Source of the DNA: Hyphomonadaceae bacterium BL14
GTDB lineage: Bacteria; Pseudomonadota; Alphaproteobacteria; Caulobacterales; Maricaulaceae
NCBI GenBank assembly: GCA_027627705.1
Contig: CP091242.1
Coordinates: 2,158,677 to 2,222,676, forward strand
Reading direction: 5' to 3'
DNA: 64,000 nucleotides
Positions 17,308 through 27,143 of this stretch are shown here, in pieces (position 1 is the first letter of the stretch; each line of letters opens with the position of its first letter). The translations under genes were made by a program, and so were the position numbers. Under the pieces are notes generated by a model. The model was given only the letters and a program-made list of their open reading frames with translations, ran no database searches and was not told the DNA's origin.

Positions 17308-20088
17308 ATGCTCAACTTCACCCGCAAGCTTTTCGGATCGTCCAATGACCGCGTGGTCAAACGGATGCGCCCGCTGGTGGAGAAGATCAACGCGCTCGAG
17401 CCTGACTTTGTGGCGCTGGATGATGACCAGCTCAAGGCGAAAACTGCCGAGTTCCGGACCCGTCACGAGGCGGGCGAGAGCCTGGACAAGCTGCTTCCCG
17501 AAGCCTTCGCGGCCGTGCGCGAAGCCGCCCGCCGGGCGCTGGGCGAGCGTCATTATGATGTGCAGCTCATGGGCGGCATCACGCTGCATGAAGGCTCGAT
17601 CGCCGAGATGAAGACCGGCGAGGGCAAGACCCTGGTCTCCACGCTGGCCGCCTATCTCAACGCCCTGCCGGGCAAGGGCGTGCACATTGTCACGGTGAAC
17701 GACTATCTGGCCAAGCGCGACTCCGAATGGATGGGCCAGGTCTATGCCAGGCTGGGCATGACCACGGGCGTGATCGTCCATGGCATCTATGACGAGGAAC
17801 GCCGCGCGGCCTATGCCTGCGACATCACCTACGGCACCAATAACGAGCTCGGCTTCGACTATCTGCGCGACAATATGAAATACTCGCTGGGCGACATGGT
17901 GCAGTTCGGCGGCCGGCCGATTGAAAAGGCCACCCACCACTACGCCATCGTGGACGAGGTGGACTCCATCCTGATCGACGAGGCGCGCACGCCGCTGATC
18001 ATTTCGGGCCGCACCGACGACCGCACCGATTTCTACAAGACCATCGACACGATCATCCCGTTGCTCGACGACGAGGACTTCGCGATCGACGAGAAGGCCC
18101 GCTCGTGCACCTTCACCGAAGAGGGCAATGAGCATATCGAGGACTTGCTGCGTGAGCGCGGCCTGCTGGAGACCGGCGATCTCTACGATATCGAGAACGT
18201 CACCACGGTTCACCACGTGAACCAGGCGCTCAAAGCCCACAAGCTGTTCCGCAAGGACAAGGACTACATCGTGCGCGATGGCGATGTGATCCTGATCGAC
18301 GAGTTCACCGGACGCATGATGCCGGGCCGGCGCCTGTCGGAGGGCCTGCACCAGGCGATCGAGGCCAAGGAGCAGGTGGAGATCCAGCCGGAAAACCAGA
18401 CGCTCGCCTCGATCACCTTCCAGAATTACTTCCGCCTCTACGACAAGCTGGCGGGCATGACCGGCACGGCAGCTACCGAGGCCGACGAGTTTGCGGCCAT
18501 CTACAAGCTCGGCGTAATGGAAATCCCGACCAATCGTCCGATCCAGCGGATCGACGAGGAAGACGAGCTTTACCGCACCGCGCGCGAGAAGAACGAAGCC
18601 ATCCTCACCGCCATCGAGGCGGCGCACAAGAACGACCAGCCGGTTCTCGTGGGCACCGTGTCCATCGAGAAATCGGAATCGCTGTCGGCTTTCCTCACGG
18701 AAAAGAACATCACCCACAAAGTGCTCAATGCGCGCTATCACGAGCAGGAGGCGAGCATTATCGCCCAGGCCGGTGTGCCGGGCGCCGTGACCATCGCCAC
18801 CAACATGGCCGGGCGCGGCACCGACATCAAGCTGGGCGGCAATGTGGAGTCCCGCCTGGAGGCCTGGGAGGCCGCAGAGGCGGAGGCCGGCCGCGCGCCG
18901 TCCGATGAGGCGATTGCCGCCAAGAGGGCCGAGATCGCCGCTGACGTTGAGGCCAAGAAGCAAAAGGCGCTGGAGGCCGGCGGCCTGTTCGTAATCGGCA
19001 CCGAGCGCCATGAGAGCCGCCGCATCGACAATCAGCTGCGCGGCCGTTCGGGCCGTCAGGGCGACCCGGGGCGCACCGCCTTCTATCTGTCAGTGGAAGA
19101 CGATCTGCTGCGTATTTTCGCGCCGGAACGCCTGGACACCATCATGCGCACGCTGGGCCTGAAGGATGGCGAGGCGATCCAGCATCCGTGGATGACCAAA
19201 GCGGTGGAGACCTCGCAGAAGAAGGTCGAGCAGCGCAATTTCGACATCCGCAAGAATATCCTGAAATACGACGACGTGATGAACGACCAGCGCAAGGCGA
19301 TCTTCGAGCAGCGCATCGAGTTCATGACCGCTGCCAACGTGTCCGACGTGATCAAGGACATGCGCGCCCAGTGCGCCGAGGATCTGGTCAAGCGCCACAT
19401 TCCACCCAAGGCCTATGCCGACCAGTGGGACGTGGCGGGCCTCAACGAGGCGGTGACCAAGTATTTCAACCTTGAACTCCCGGTCACCGAATGGGCCGCC
19501 GAAGAGGGCATTGCGGATGAGGAAATTCTCGACCGCCTGTCCAATGCCGTGGATGAGGCCTATGCCGAGCGCGCCGCCGATATCGGCCCGGAGCTGATGC
19601 GCCGCATCGAAAAGCAGATCCTCCTGCAGACCATCGACCAGAACTGGCGCGAGCACTTGCAGCAGCTCGACGCCCTGCGCTCGGTGATCGGCCTGCGCGG
19701 CTACGCCCAGCGTGACCCGCTCAACGAGTACAAGACCGAGGCCTTCTCCCTGTTCGAGGGGCTGCTGGACGAGCTGCGCTTTGAAACCACGCGCATGCTG
19801 TTCAATCTGCGCCTGGTGCCGTCCGCCCCGCTGCCGGCCCCGCGCCCGCCGGAAAATCTGGAAGTGCGCCACGCCGACCCGGCGACCGGCCGCAACACTA
19901 TCGGCGACGAGAGTGAGCCCGGTACCGCCGGTACCGGTGCCCGCGCGCCGCTGTCCTCGCGCGTTGCCGCCACCGCGATTGACCCTGACGACCCTGCCAC
20001 CTGGGGCCGGGTCCAGCGCAACGCCCTGTGCCCGTGCGGGTCCGGCAAGAAATACAAGCACTGCCACGGCAAGGTGGACGCGTCCTGA
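17308..20088 (+). CDS. secA: Preprotein translocase ATPase SecA
   Basis: A 926-residue motor that drives proteins through SecYEG. Walker A is [13 protein letters not shown], the DEAD-type Walker B is [19 protein letters not shown], and the second nucleotide fold holds [19 protein letters not shown] and [13 protein letters not shown]. The C-terminal zinc knuckle [15 protein letters not shown], which binds SecB and phospholipid, is intact after a variable linker. Length is normal for the class. It starts with an ATG at 17308 in a 147-base gap from the divergent ppiC-like gene. Confidence 0.98.
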   Translation: MLNFTRKLFGSSNDRVVKRMRPLVEKINALEPDFVALDDDQLKAKTAEFRTRHEAGESLDKLLPEAFAAVREAARRALGERHYDVQLMGGITLHEGSIAEMKTGEGKTLVSTLAAYLNALPGKGVHIVTVNDYLAKRDSEWMGQVYARLGMTTGVIVHGIYDEERRAAYACDITYGTNNELGFDYLRDNMKYSLGDMVQFGGRPIEKATHHYAIVDEVDSILIDEARTPLIISGRTDDRTDFYKTIDTIIPLLDDEDFAIDEKARSCTFTEEGNEHIEDLLRERGLLETGDLYDIENVTTVHHVNQALKAHKLFRKDKDYIVRDGDVILIDEFTGRMMPGRRLSEGLHQAIEAKEQVEIQPENQTLASITFQNYFRLYDKLAGMTGTAATEADEFAAIYKLGVMEIPTNRPIQRIDEEDELYRTAREKNEAILTAIEAAHKNDQPVLVGTVSIEKSESLSAFLTEKNITHKVLNARYHEQEASIIAQAGVPGAVTIATNMAGRGTDIKLGGNVESRLEAWEAAEAEAGRAPSDEAIAAKRAEIAADVEAKKQKALEAGGLFVIGTERHESRRIDNQLRGRSGRQGDPGRTAFYLSVEDDLLRIFAPERLDTIMRTLGLKDGEAIQHPWMTKAVETSQKKVEQRNFDIRKNILKYDDVMNDQRKAIFEQRIEFMTAANVSDVIKDMRAQCAEDLVKRHIPPKAYADQWDVAGLNEAVTKYFNLELPVTEWAAEEGIADEEILDRLSNAVDEAYAERAADIGPELMRRIEKQILLQTIDQNWREHLQQLDALRSVIGLRGYAQRDPLNEYKTEAFSLFEGLLDELRFETTRMLFNLRLVPSAPLPAPRPPENLEVRHADPATGRNTIGDESEPGTAGTGARAPLSSRVAATAIDPDDPATWGRVQRNALCPCGSGKKYKHCHGKVDAS

Positions 20089-20164
20089 TCGAATCGGCCT
20101 TGTCCATACACACGCAATGAGGGAATAGTCTTCTGCCCGGTTTGATGCGGCGGAAGGATAGCTC

Positions 20165-21241
20165 ATGAAGCGGCTGGTCGTGTGTTGTGACGGTACCTGG
20201 CAGCGTGTGGGCCAACCCTGTCCCACGAATGTGGTCAAGATCGCCCGCGCCATCCTGCCCGAGGCGCGGGGCGCTGACGGCGCGCCGGTCCAGCAGATCG
20301 TCTATCATGACACAGGCGTTGGCGTGCCCTTTGATTTCGCCAATGCCAACTGGTTCGAGCGTCAGGGTGCCAATATCCAGCGCGCCCTGGGGGGCCTGTT
20401 CGGGTCCGGGCTGGAGCAGAAGATCAGCGCGGCCTATCAGTTCCTCGCCTTCAATTACGCGCCCGGTGACGAGATTTATCTGTTCGGGTTTTCGCGCGGT
20501 GCCTTCACTGTGCGCTCGCTGGCCGGGATGATCTATTGCTCGGGGCTGTTGAGCCGGATGTCGATCCACAAGCTGGACGAGGCCTTCGAGCTGTATCGCA
20601 AGCCGGATGTAAAGCCCTCCTCGCCCGAGGCCGTGGCCTTCCGCGCGGCCCATGGCGCCGTGGCACCCATCCGGTTTCTGGGATGCTGGGACACGGTGGG
20701 CATGCGCGGCATTCCCGAAACCCGCATCCCCGGGCTGGGGGCGGTCGCCCGCCGGACGAACAAGGATTACCGGTTTCACGACTGCTTTCTCAACCGCTCC
20801 ATCGCCCATGCGCGTCATGCCTGCGCCATTGACGAGGACCGCAAGGCGTTCGCGCCCACCGAGATGATCGCCTCGCCCAATGCCGCGCCGGATCAGGTCA
20901 GACAGGTCTGGTTCGCCGGCGGCCATGGCGGCGTTGGCGGCGGCGAGGAGGCGAGCGAGCCCCTGTCTGATGTGGCGCTCGACTGGATGGCGCACGAGGC
21001 GGCGGCGCTGGGGCTTGGCGTGGACCTGACCCGCCATCCGGACACATGGTTCCGTCCCGATCCGCTGCATCCGGTCCCGGAGCGCAGCTGCGGCCTTCTG
21101 GACAAGCTCGGGCACGAGCCGCGCCAGATCCCGGCGCCCGTACGGGCCGCCCTCCACCCGTCCGTCCTGGAGCGCTATGCCGGTGCGGCACCGCCCTATC
21201 GCCCCGCCGCGCTTAAACCGCATGACGCTGAACTGGGCTGA
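20165..21241 (+). CDS. DUF2235 alpha/beta hydrolase
   Basis: A 358-residue protein of the DUF2235 family, related to the Tle1 phospholipases. It opens with the diagnostic KRLVVCCDGTW; the nucleophile elbow GFSRGAFT follows near residue 110, and WFAGGHGGVGGG near residue 255 carries the probable catalytic His. Relatives cut phospholipids; chromosomal copies without secretion genes, as here, are usually uncharacterised. There is no signal peptide. The gap from secA is 76 bases. Confidence 0.85.
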   Translation: MKRLVVCCDGTWQRVGQPCPTNVVKIARAILPEARGADGAPVQQIVYHDTGVGVPFDFANANWFERQGANIQRALGGLFGSGLEQKISAAYQFLAFNYAPGDEIYLFGFSRGAFTVRSLAGMIYCSGLLSRMSIHKLDEAFELYRKPDVKPSSPEAVAFRAAHGAVAPIRFLGCWDTVGMRGIPETRIPGLGAVARRTNKDYRFHDCFLNRSIAHARHACAIDEDRKAFAPTEMIASPNAAPDQVRQVWFAGGHGGVGGGEEASEPLSDVALDWMAHEAAALGLGVDLTRHPDTWFRPDPLHPVPERSCGLLDKLGHEPRQIPAPVRAALHPSVLERYAGAAPPYRPAALKPHDAELG

Positions 21242-21331
21242 GATCGCGCTTCCTTGCGAGCCGGACTCAGGCTTGACTGCGCGCCGGCGGGTGCGCGGCT
21301 GGGCGCGCGCGCGTTTGTGCGGAGATCTGTC

Positions 21332-21751
21332 ATGTACGAGACCATTCTGACCCCTCTTCTGGTCCTCATCGCCTGGACGCTGGTGATGTGGCTGTGGATG
21401 TACGCCACGCGCATCCCTGCCATGCAGAAGGCCGGCATCAACGCCGCCAGAATGCGCGAAAAGTCGGAGATGGACGTGCTGCCACGCGCGGTGCGCCAGG
21501 TCGCCGATAACCATAACCACCTGCACGAACAGCCCATGCTGTTCTATGCGCTGGTCTTCTATATCCACCTGACCGGCGGCACCGCCGACACCGTGTTCAT
21601 CGGCCTGGCCTGGGGCTATGTGGCCTTGCGCATCGTTCACAGCCTGTTTCAGGCGACCGTCAATTTCATTCCGGTGCGCTTCGCCCTGTACACGCTGGCG
21701 ACCGTGTTCCTGATCGTCATGGCCGTGCGCTGCGTGCTCGCGCTGGTGTGA
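21332..21751 (+). CDS. MAPEG family membrane protein
   Basis: A 139-residue integral membrane protein with four hydrophobic segments (about residues 4-22, 67-85, 88-104 and 113-135). The segment with NHLHEQPMLFYAL and the downstream ALRIVHSLFQATVN match the MAPEG fold (membrane-associated proteins in eicosanoid and glutathione metabolism). The ATG at 21332, with GGAGAT upstream, is preferred to the longer frame from 21254. It lies ten bases before the ArsC-like gene, so they are co-transcribed; both are thiol-linked families. Confidence 0.85.
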   Translation: MYETILTPLLVLIAWTLVMWLWMYATRIPAMQKAGINAARMREKSEMDVLPRAVRQVADNHNHLHEQPMLFYALVFYIHLTGGTADTVFIGLAWGYVALRIVHSLFQATVNFIPVRFALYTLATVFLIVMAVRCVLALV

Positions 21752-21760
21752 GACTGAGCC

Positions 21761-22108
21761 ATGGCGACAACCCTTTACGGCCTGAAAACCTGCGATACCT
21801 GCCGCAAGGCCCTCAGAGCGCTGGAGGCGGCGGGACGCAGTATCACCGTCGTGGATATCCGCAGCGATCCCGGCCTCGGCGCGCGGCTGCCCGGCTGGAT
21901 CGCGGCTGTGGGCGTTGATCAGCTGGCCAATACCCGCTCCACCACCTGGCGCGGCTTGGATGAAGGCCAGCGGGCGCGTCTGGCAGCCGATCCGGCCGGC
22001 CTGCTCGCCGACCACCCCACCCTCATCAAGCGCCCGGTGATCGAGGCGGGCGGCGCATTTCATGTGGGCTGGACACCGCCCGTGCGGGCGGCGCTGGGGC
22101 TCGACTGA
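21761..22108 (+). CDS. ArsC/Spx family thioredoxin-fold protein
   Basis: A 115-residue cytoplasmic protein with the ArsC-like thioredoxin fold. It begins TLYGLKTCDTCRKALRAL, with a CxxC pair at residues 11-14, and ends with LIKRPVIEAGGAFHVGWTP, the ArsC/YffB helical motif. True arsenate reductases and YffB usually carry a single Cys here, so the second Cys is worth noting. No arsenic resistance genes are nearby, so it is more likely a thiol-dependent redox protein than an arsenate reductase. Confidence 0.85.
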   Translation: MATTLYGLKTCDTCRKALRALEAAGRSITVVDIRSDPGLGARLPGWIAAVGVDQLANTRSTTWRGLDEGQRARLAADPAGLLADHPTLIKRPVIEAGGAFHVGWTPPVRAALGLD

Positions 22109-22282
22109 GCCCGCGCGAGCACGGCGCGCGCTTCGCCCGCGCGCAACCGGTGGGGGCCGCCGCCTCTTGATGCACAGGGCACGCGCGCTGTCTCTGGTCA
22201 GCTTGCAGGGTTGCGCGCGGCGCGCTTGTCTGGCCAATAGCGGGCGGGGCCGGACCCGTGCGCCACCCTGCACGCCAATGGA

Positions 22283-24595
22283 ATGGTGATCATGACGCCA
22301 GACGCCCTGCAGCCTGCCGCGCGCGGACCGCGCCGTCTGCTCGGGCGGATCCGCGACCTGATGGCGGTGCAGGAGGATGCGCAAAAGCGCCTCGACCGGC
22401 TCACCGACATCATCTCGGAAGAAACCGCGTCGGAAGTGTGCTCGATCTATCTGGTGCGCTCGTCCGGCGCACTGGAGCTGTCCGCCACCCACGGCCTGAA
22501 GCCTGACGCGGTGCACCGCACGCGGCTGAAGGCCGGCGAGGGGCTGGTGGGTCTGGTGGCGCGGCGCGCGCGGCCATTCTCCGTCGAGGACGCGCCAAGC
22601 CATCCCAGCTTCTCCTTCCGGCCCGAAACCGGCGAGGAGCCGTTCAAGAGCTTTGTCGGCGTGCCGATCCTGCGTGGCGGCCGCCTGGTGGGCGTGCTGA
22701 CCGCCCAGACCCGCGCCGTGCGTCCGATCACGGAAGAAGAGATCGAGACCCTGCAGACCGTCGCCATGCTGCTGGCCGAGATTGTCGTCTCGGGCGATCT
22801 GGTGGGGGCCGAGGCCTTTTCCGGGCTGGAACTGCGCCTGTCGCGGCCCGAGCGCTTTCAGGGTCTGGCTCTGTCGGGCGGGCTGGCGCGCGGGGTCGCG
22901 GTCAAGCACGAGCCCCATGTGCGCCCCGCCCGCATGGTGGCCGAGGATGCCGAGGCCGAGGAAACCCGGCTGGAGGAGGCCATCAAGAGGCTTCGCCGCT
23001 CTGTGGACCTGCTGCTCGATTCCGGCCGCGCACCCATGGGCACGCCGTCGCGCGAAGTGCTTGAGGCCTACCGCATGTTCGCCCATGACCGCGGCTGGCT
23101 GGACCAGCTGCGCGAGGCGGTGCGCGCGGGCCTGACCGCCGAAGCCGCCGTGGAGCGCGTGCGCAACGAGCATCGCGCCCGTCTGATGCAGGCGCGCGAT
23201 CCGTATTTCCGCGAACGCCTGCATGATCTGGAAGACCTCGCCAACCGCCTGTTACGGCATCTGGAGCGCAATGGCGCGGAAGCGGCGGCCCAGCTGCCCG
23301 AAGGCGCGGTCCTGATCGCGCGCAGCATCGGGCCGGCCGAGCTTCTGGAGCTGGACCGGCGCAACCTGGTCGGCGTGGCGGTGGAAGAGGGCTCCCAGAC
23401 CAGCCATGCCGCCATCGTGGCCAAGGCCCTGGGCATTCCCATGGTGGGCCAGATCGAAGGCGCGCTGGACCGGGTCGAAGACGGCGATGCGGTGATCGTC
23501 GATGGCGAGTTCGGCCTGTTGCACGCGCGCCCGTCCGATGAGGTGCGCGACGCCTATGACGAACGGATCGCGGGCCTGGCCGAACGCCGCCGGGTCTATG
23601 CCGGCCTGCGCGGCGCGCCGGCCATGACCAAGGACGGCACGCGCATCGTCCTGTCAGCCAATGCCGGTCTGCTGGTGGAGCTGATGCGGCTGGAGGAGAG
23701 CGGGGCGGAAGGCATCGGCCTGTTCCGCACCGAGTTCCAGTTCATGGTCTCCGACACCCTGCCGCGCCTGCAGGCCCAGATCGATCTTTACGCCGCCGCC
23801 CTGGACGCCGCCGGCGACCGGCCGGTGGTGTTCCGGACACTGGATCTGGGCGGTGACAAGGTCGCGCCCTATACACGGGCGACGCGCGAAGCCAACCCGG
23901 CGCTGGGCTGGCGGGGCCTCCGCATGGGCCTCGACCGGCCGGGCCTCACCCGCTACCAGCTGCGTGCGCTGGTGCACGCGGCCTCGGGCCGGGCGCTGAA
24001 TGTGCTGTTCCCGCTGATCACCGACCCGCGCGAGTTCACCGAGGCCAGCGACATGCTGCAACAGGAGCTGCGCCACGCTGAGCGCCACGGCCATGTGCCG
24101 CCATCCAGCGTGCGCATCGGCTTCATGCTGGAGACCCCGGCCATCGCGTTTGCACCGCAGGCGTGCCTGGCCATGGCGGATTTCGTATCGGTCGGCGCCA
24201 ATGATCTGATGCAGTATTTCTTCGCGGCCGACCGCCAGAACCCGCGCGTGGCCGGGCGCTATGACCCGATCAGCACGCCCGCCCTGGCGCTCTTCAAATC
24301 GGTGCGCGAGGCGTGTGACGCCGCCGGCAAGCCGGTCAATGTCTGCGGCGAGCTGGCCGGACGTCCGCTGGAGGCGTGCGTGCTCGCCGGGCTGGGCTAC
24401 CGGTCCCTGTCCATGGCCGGCGGCATGATCGGCCCGGTCAAGCGCGCCCTGGCCGGGCTGGACGGCGCGCGTCTGGGCGCCTGGCTGGATGAGGCGATCG
24501 CCGGAGGTCGGCCGGATTTGCGCCGCGCATTGCTGGCGGCGGGAGAAAATGCGGGTCTGCCGCGAGAACTTGTTGATGAATTGACAAGCATTTGA
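22283..24595 (+). CDS. ptsP: Phosphoenolpyruvate-protein phosphotransferase PtsP (EI-Ntr)
   Basis: A 770-residue first enzyme of the nitrogen-related phosphotransferase system, which passes phosphate from PEP to NPr and then EIIA-Ntr. An N-terminal GAF domain (about residues 30-165) is followed by the EI N-domain, the swivelling PEP-utiliser domain with catalytic His375 in GSQTSHAAIVAKALGIP, and the PEP-binding barrel with LFRTEFQFM, RTLDLGGDK, GLRMGLDRP and VSVGANDLMQYFFAADR. The GAF domain is thought to sense glutamine in this class. The ATG at 22283 has a weak ribosome site; an in-frame ATG at 22292 is an alternative. Confidence 0.96.
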   Translation: MVIMTPDALQPAARGPRRLLGRIRDLMAVQEDAQKRLDRLTDIISEETASEVCSIYLVRSSGALELSATHGLKPDAVHRTRLKAGEGLVGLVARRARPFSVEDAPSHPSFSFRPETGEEPFKSFVGVPILRGGRLVGVLTAQTRAVRPITEEEIETLQTVAMLLAEIVVSGDLVGAEAFSGLELRLSRPERFQGLALSGGLARGVAVKHEPHVRPARMVAEDAEAEETRLEEAIKRLRRSVDLLLDSGRAPMGTPSREVLEAYRMFAHDRGWLDQLREAVRAGLTAEAAVERVRNEHRARLMQARDPYFRERLHDLEDLANRLLRHLERNGAEAAAQLPEGAVLIARSIGPAELLELDRRNLVGVAVEEGSQTSHAAIVAKALGIPMVGQIEGALDRVEDGDAVIVDGEFGLLHARPSDEVRDAYDERIAGLAERRRVYAGLRGAPAMTKDGTRIVLSANAGLLVELMRLEESGAEGIGLFRTEFQFMVSDTLPRLQAQIDLYAAALDAAGDRPVVFRTLDLGGDKVAPYTRATREANPALGWRGLRMGLDRPGLTRYQLRALVHAASGRALNVLFPLITDPREFTEASDMLQQELRHAERHGHVPPSSVRIGFMLETPAIAFAPQACLAMADFVSVGANDLMQYFFAADRQNPRVAGRYDPISTPALALFKSVREACDAAGKPVNVCGELAGRPLEACVLAGLGYRSLSMAGGMIGPVKRALAGLDGARLGAWLDEAIAGGRPDLRRALLAAGENAGLPRELVDELTSI

Positions 24596-24661
24596 TTGAA
24601 TGGTGTTGCAGTGCGGCAGGCAAGCCACACTCGCGAGGGGGCGCCCGGCACGGCGCGTGAC

Positions 24662-25546
24662 ATGATCAAGGCCTCAATGGGCAAGCTCGACACCACAGTG
24701 GCGGATAGCGCCTATATCCCTGTCGATGCTGTGTTTTCCCAGCCCGGAAGGCGCGCTGACGACACCGATTTGACCCTCGGCGAACGCCTCAGGACGGCCC
24801 GAATCAACGCGGAACTGACGCTGGATTCAGCCTCGGATCGCACGCGTATCAAGCGCGATTATCTCGAAGCGCTGGAATCCATGGACCCGCGGGGCCTGCC
24901 CTCGCGCGCCTATGCGGTGGGATATCTGCGCACGTATGCCAATTTTCTTGGACTCGACGCAGCCGGATGCGTGGAGCAGTTCAAGACCGAGGTCGAATGC
25001 GATACCGGCCGCTCCCAGCCGACCGCCCCCCAGGAAAAGCGCGAGATCAAGCTGCCCCGCGGCATACTGGGCACGATCGCGCTCCTGTGCGCCGTGATCG
25101 CCATGGCCGGCTGGTATGGCCATTACATTTCCCAGCGCGATACCGCCAGCGCCGCCGGCCAGCCCATCCTGGCCATGATGAGCGCTGAAACCACGGCACC
25201 ATCGCCTGCCGCCGCCCAGCCCATGCGCCAGCCCGAGGATATCTGGGCCGGCCTGCCCGGTCCGCGCAGCACGGGCGCCGTGGTGCTGGAAGCAGGCGGG
25301 CTGGTGCATCTGGAAGTGCGCGACGCCTCGGGCCGCATTCTGGTGTCGCGCCAGATGGAAGCGGGCGATATCTACCGCGCCCCTGACGAGCCGGGCCTGA
25401 CGATCTCGGCCAGCGACGCGGGCCTTGTGCTGGTGCGCGCGGCCGGACGCCCGATCGGTGCCCTGGGCGAGCGTGGCGAGGCGATGGACAACACGCCGGT
25501 CTCGGAATTCCTGCTCAGCGCCATGAGCGCCGCCGGCGGGCGGTGA
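24662..25546 (+). CDS. RodZ-like helix-turn-helix membrane protein
   Basis: About 294 residues. An HTH_25 domain (about 37-105; LTLGERLRTARINAELTLDSAS, IKRDYLEALE, SRAYAVGYLRTYANFLGLD) precedes one transmembrane helix (about 135-155), a proline-rich periplasmic linker and a C-terminal DUF4115 beta domain. This is the architecture of RodZ, which ties MreB to the membrane in cell-shape control. The start is uncertain: ATG 24662 or ATG 24677, the latter with AAGG five bases upstream. It lies between ptsP and ispG; a rodZ-ispG neighbourhood is also known in gammaproteobacteria. Confidence 0.85.
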   Translation: MIKASMGKLDTTVADSAYIPVDAVFSQPGRRADDTDLTLGERLRTARINAELTLDSASDRTRIKRDYLEALESMDPRGLPSRAYAVGYLRTYANFLGLDAAGCVEQFKTEVECDTGRSQPTAPQEKREIKLPRGILGTIALLCAVIAMAGWYGHYISQRDTASAAGQPILAMMSAETTAPSPAAAQPMRQPEDIWAGLPGPRSTGAVVLEAGGLVHLEVRDASGRILVSRQMEAGDIYRAPDEPGLTISASDAGLVLVRAAGRPIGALGERGEAMDNTPVSEFLLSAMSAAGGR

Positions 25547-25660
25547 TCGCGCCGCGGGCTGCAGAGAATGCTGTTACGCGCAGATGTGCCGCGGCAGCCC
25601 CCCTCGCACATAGCCGCCGGTCGGGGTATATCAGAGCTGCAAGCATGAAGCGGGACCGCT

Positions 25661-26803
25661 ATGGCCGTTGAAGCCCACACCAAAGTGCGCCCCTGGCGCA
25701 TGATTGACCGGCGCGAGAGCCGGCAGATCATGGTCGGCCCGGTGGCGGTCGGCGGCGGCGCGCCGATCAGCGTGCAGTCCATGACCAACACGCCCACCAC
25801 CGATGCGCGCGCCACGCTCAACCAGATCGCCCAGCTGGAAGAGGCCGGTGCCGACATTGTTCGTGTGTCCTGCCCCGACCCGGAAAGCACGGCGGCCTTC
25901 CGCACTATTGCGCGCGAGTCCCGCGTGCCGCTGGTGGCCGACATCCATTTTCATTACAAGCGCGGCATCGAGGCGGCCGAGGCGGGCGCGGCCTGCCTGC
26001 GCATCAATCCGGGCAATATCGGGTCCATGGACCGGGTGCGCGATGTGGTCTCGGCCGCGCGCAATAATGGCTGCTCCATCCGCATCGGCGTAAACGCCGG
26101 CTCGCTGGAGCGCCATTTGCTGGAAAAATACGGCGAGCCCTGTCCCGAAGCCATGGTGGAAAGCGCGCTGGACCATGCGCGCATCCTGGAAGACCTCGAT
26201 TTCCGCGAATACAAGATCTCGGTCAAAGCGTCTGACGTCTTCCTGACCGTGGCCGCCTATCAGATGCTGTCTGAGGCCACCGACGCGCCGCTGCACCTGG
26301 GCGTGACGGAAGCGGGCGGGCTGCGCACCGGCGGCATCAAGAGCGCCATCGGGCTGGGCAATCTCCTCTGGGCCGGGATTGGCGACACGATCCGGGTCTC
26401 GCTCAGCGCCGATCCGGTGCAGGAGATCAAGGTTGGCTTTGATATCCTCAAATCCCTGGGTCTGCGCACGCGCGGGGTGAACATCATCTCCTGCCCGTCC
26501 TGCGCCCGGCAGGGCTTTGACGTGATCAAGACGGTGGAGGCGCTGGAAGAGCGCCTGGAGCACATCGCCGAGCCGATCTCGCTGTCCATCATCGGCTGCG
26601 TGGTCAATGGCCCGGGCGAGGCGGCCTACACCGATCTCGGCTTCACCGGCGGTGGCAAGGGTGCCGGCATGCTCTATTTCGCCGGCCAGCAGACCGAAAA
26701 AGTCTCCAATGAAGAAATGATCGAGCGCATCGTCGCCGCGGTGGAAGACCAGGCGGAGAAGCTGCGCGCCAGCCGCGAGGCGGCGGAAGCGGCGGCGGAG
26801 TAG
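25661..26803 (+). CDS. ispG: 4-hydroxy-3-methylbut-2-enyl diphosphate synthase
   Basis: A 380-residue [4Fe-4S] enzyme of the MEP isoprenoid pathway that converts MEcPP to HMBPP. It begins near [32 protein letters not shown] sequence with the TIM-barrel N-domain; iron-sulfur cysteines are in [11 protein letters not shown] and [10 protein letters not shown]. Length is normal for the short bacterial form. The alanine/glutamate-rich C-terminal tail is likely disordered. It follows the rodZ-like gene by 114 bases and is last in its run before a convergent gap. Confidence 0.97.
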   Translation: MAVEAHTKVRPWRMIDRRESRQIMVGPVAVGGGAPISVQSMTNTPTTDARATLNQIAQLEEAGADIVRVSCPDPESTAAFRTIARESRVPLVADIHFHYKRGIEAAEAGAACLRINPGNIGSMDRVRDVVSAARNNGCSIRIGVNAGSLERHLLEKYGEPCPEAMVESALDHARILEDLDFREYKISVKASDVFLTVAAYQMLSEATDAPLHLGVTEAGGLRTGGIKSAIGLGNLLWAGIGDTIRVSLSADPVQEIKVGFDILKSLGLRTRGVNIISCPSCARQGFDVIKTVEALEERLEHIAEPISLSIIGCVVNGPGEAAYTDLGFTGGGKGAGMLYFAGQQTEKVSNEEMIERIVAAVEDQAEKLRASREAAEAAAE

Positions 26804-26972
26804 GCTTCAGGTTCCGCCTTCGGTGGGGATGAGGCTGATCAATGAGCTGTCGTCCCCTCATGACAGGGCCATGCATGTCATGCGCGGCCTTCCCACCTGA
26901 CCGGGGCCGGGTTTCGCGCTCACAGCTTCATTTGCGACCCCATCTCGCCGTCGCTCCTTGCTGAGCCATTTT

Positions 26973-27071
26973 CGCAAGCGTCGCAGTCTGTCAAGGACGA
27001 CCGAGCTTTGCTCGGTCGCCGCATGACGGCGGCCCGAAGGGCCGTCCTTGACTGCCTGCGATCGCCTTGCG
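26973..27071. repeat. Nested inverted repeat with internal hairpins
   Basis: Inside the 340-base gap 26804-27143 three successive arms pair: CGCAAG (26973-26978) with CTTGCG (27066-27071), TCGCAG (26981-26986) with CTGCGA (27056-27061), and GTCAAGGACG (26990-26999) with CGTCCTTGAC (27043-27052). Enclosed are a hairpin ACCGAGC-TTT-GCTCGGT (27000-27016) and GGCCC-GAA-GGGCC (27031-27043, sharing one base with the outer arm). It lies between convergent genes and has no T run. It may be a REP-like dispersed element or a structured RNA. The rest of the gap shows nothing clear. Confidence 0.65.
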
Positions 27072-27143
27072 TGATCTTCCAGCATGGAACGATGGGGAGG
27101 ATTGGCCCCCGGAACCGGCCACGGGCATCGCCCCGCTCAAACC

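Noticed and set aside
17161..19011. Long upstream extension of the PpiC frame, antisense to secA
   Set aside because: No family resemblance; the TTG at 17160 has a perfect Shine-Dalgarno and a signal peptide.
19898..23224. 1108-residue minus-strand open frame
   Set aside because: It runs antisense through secA, DUF2235, MAPEG, ArsC-like and ptsP genes; composition is His/Arg/Gln-rich shadow translation.
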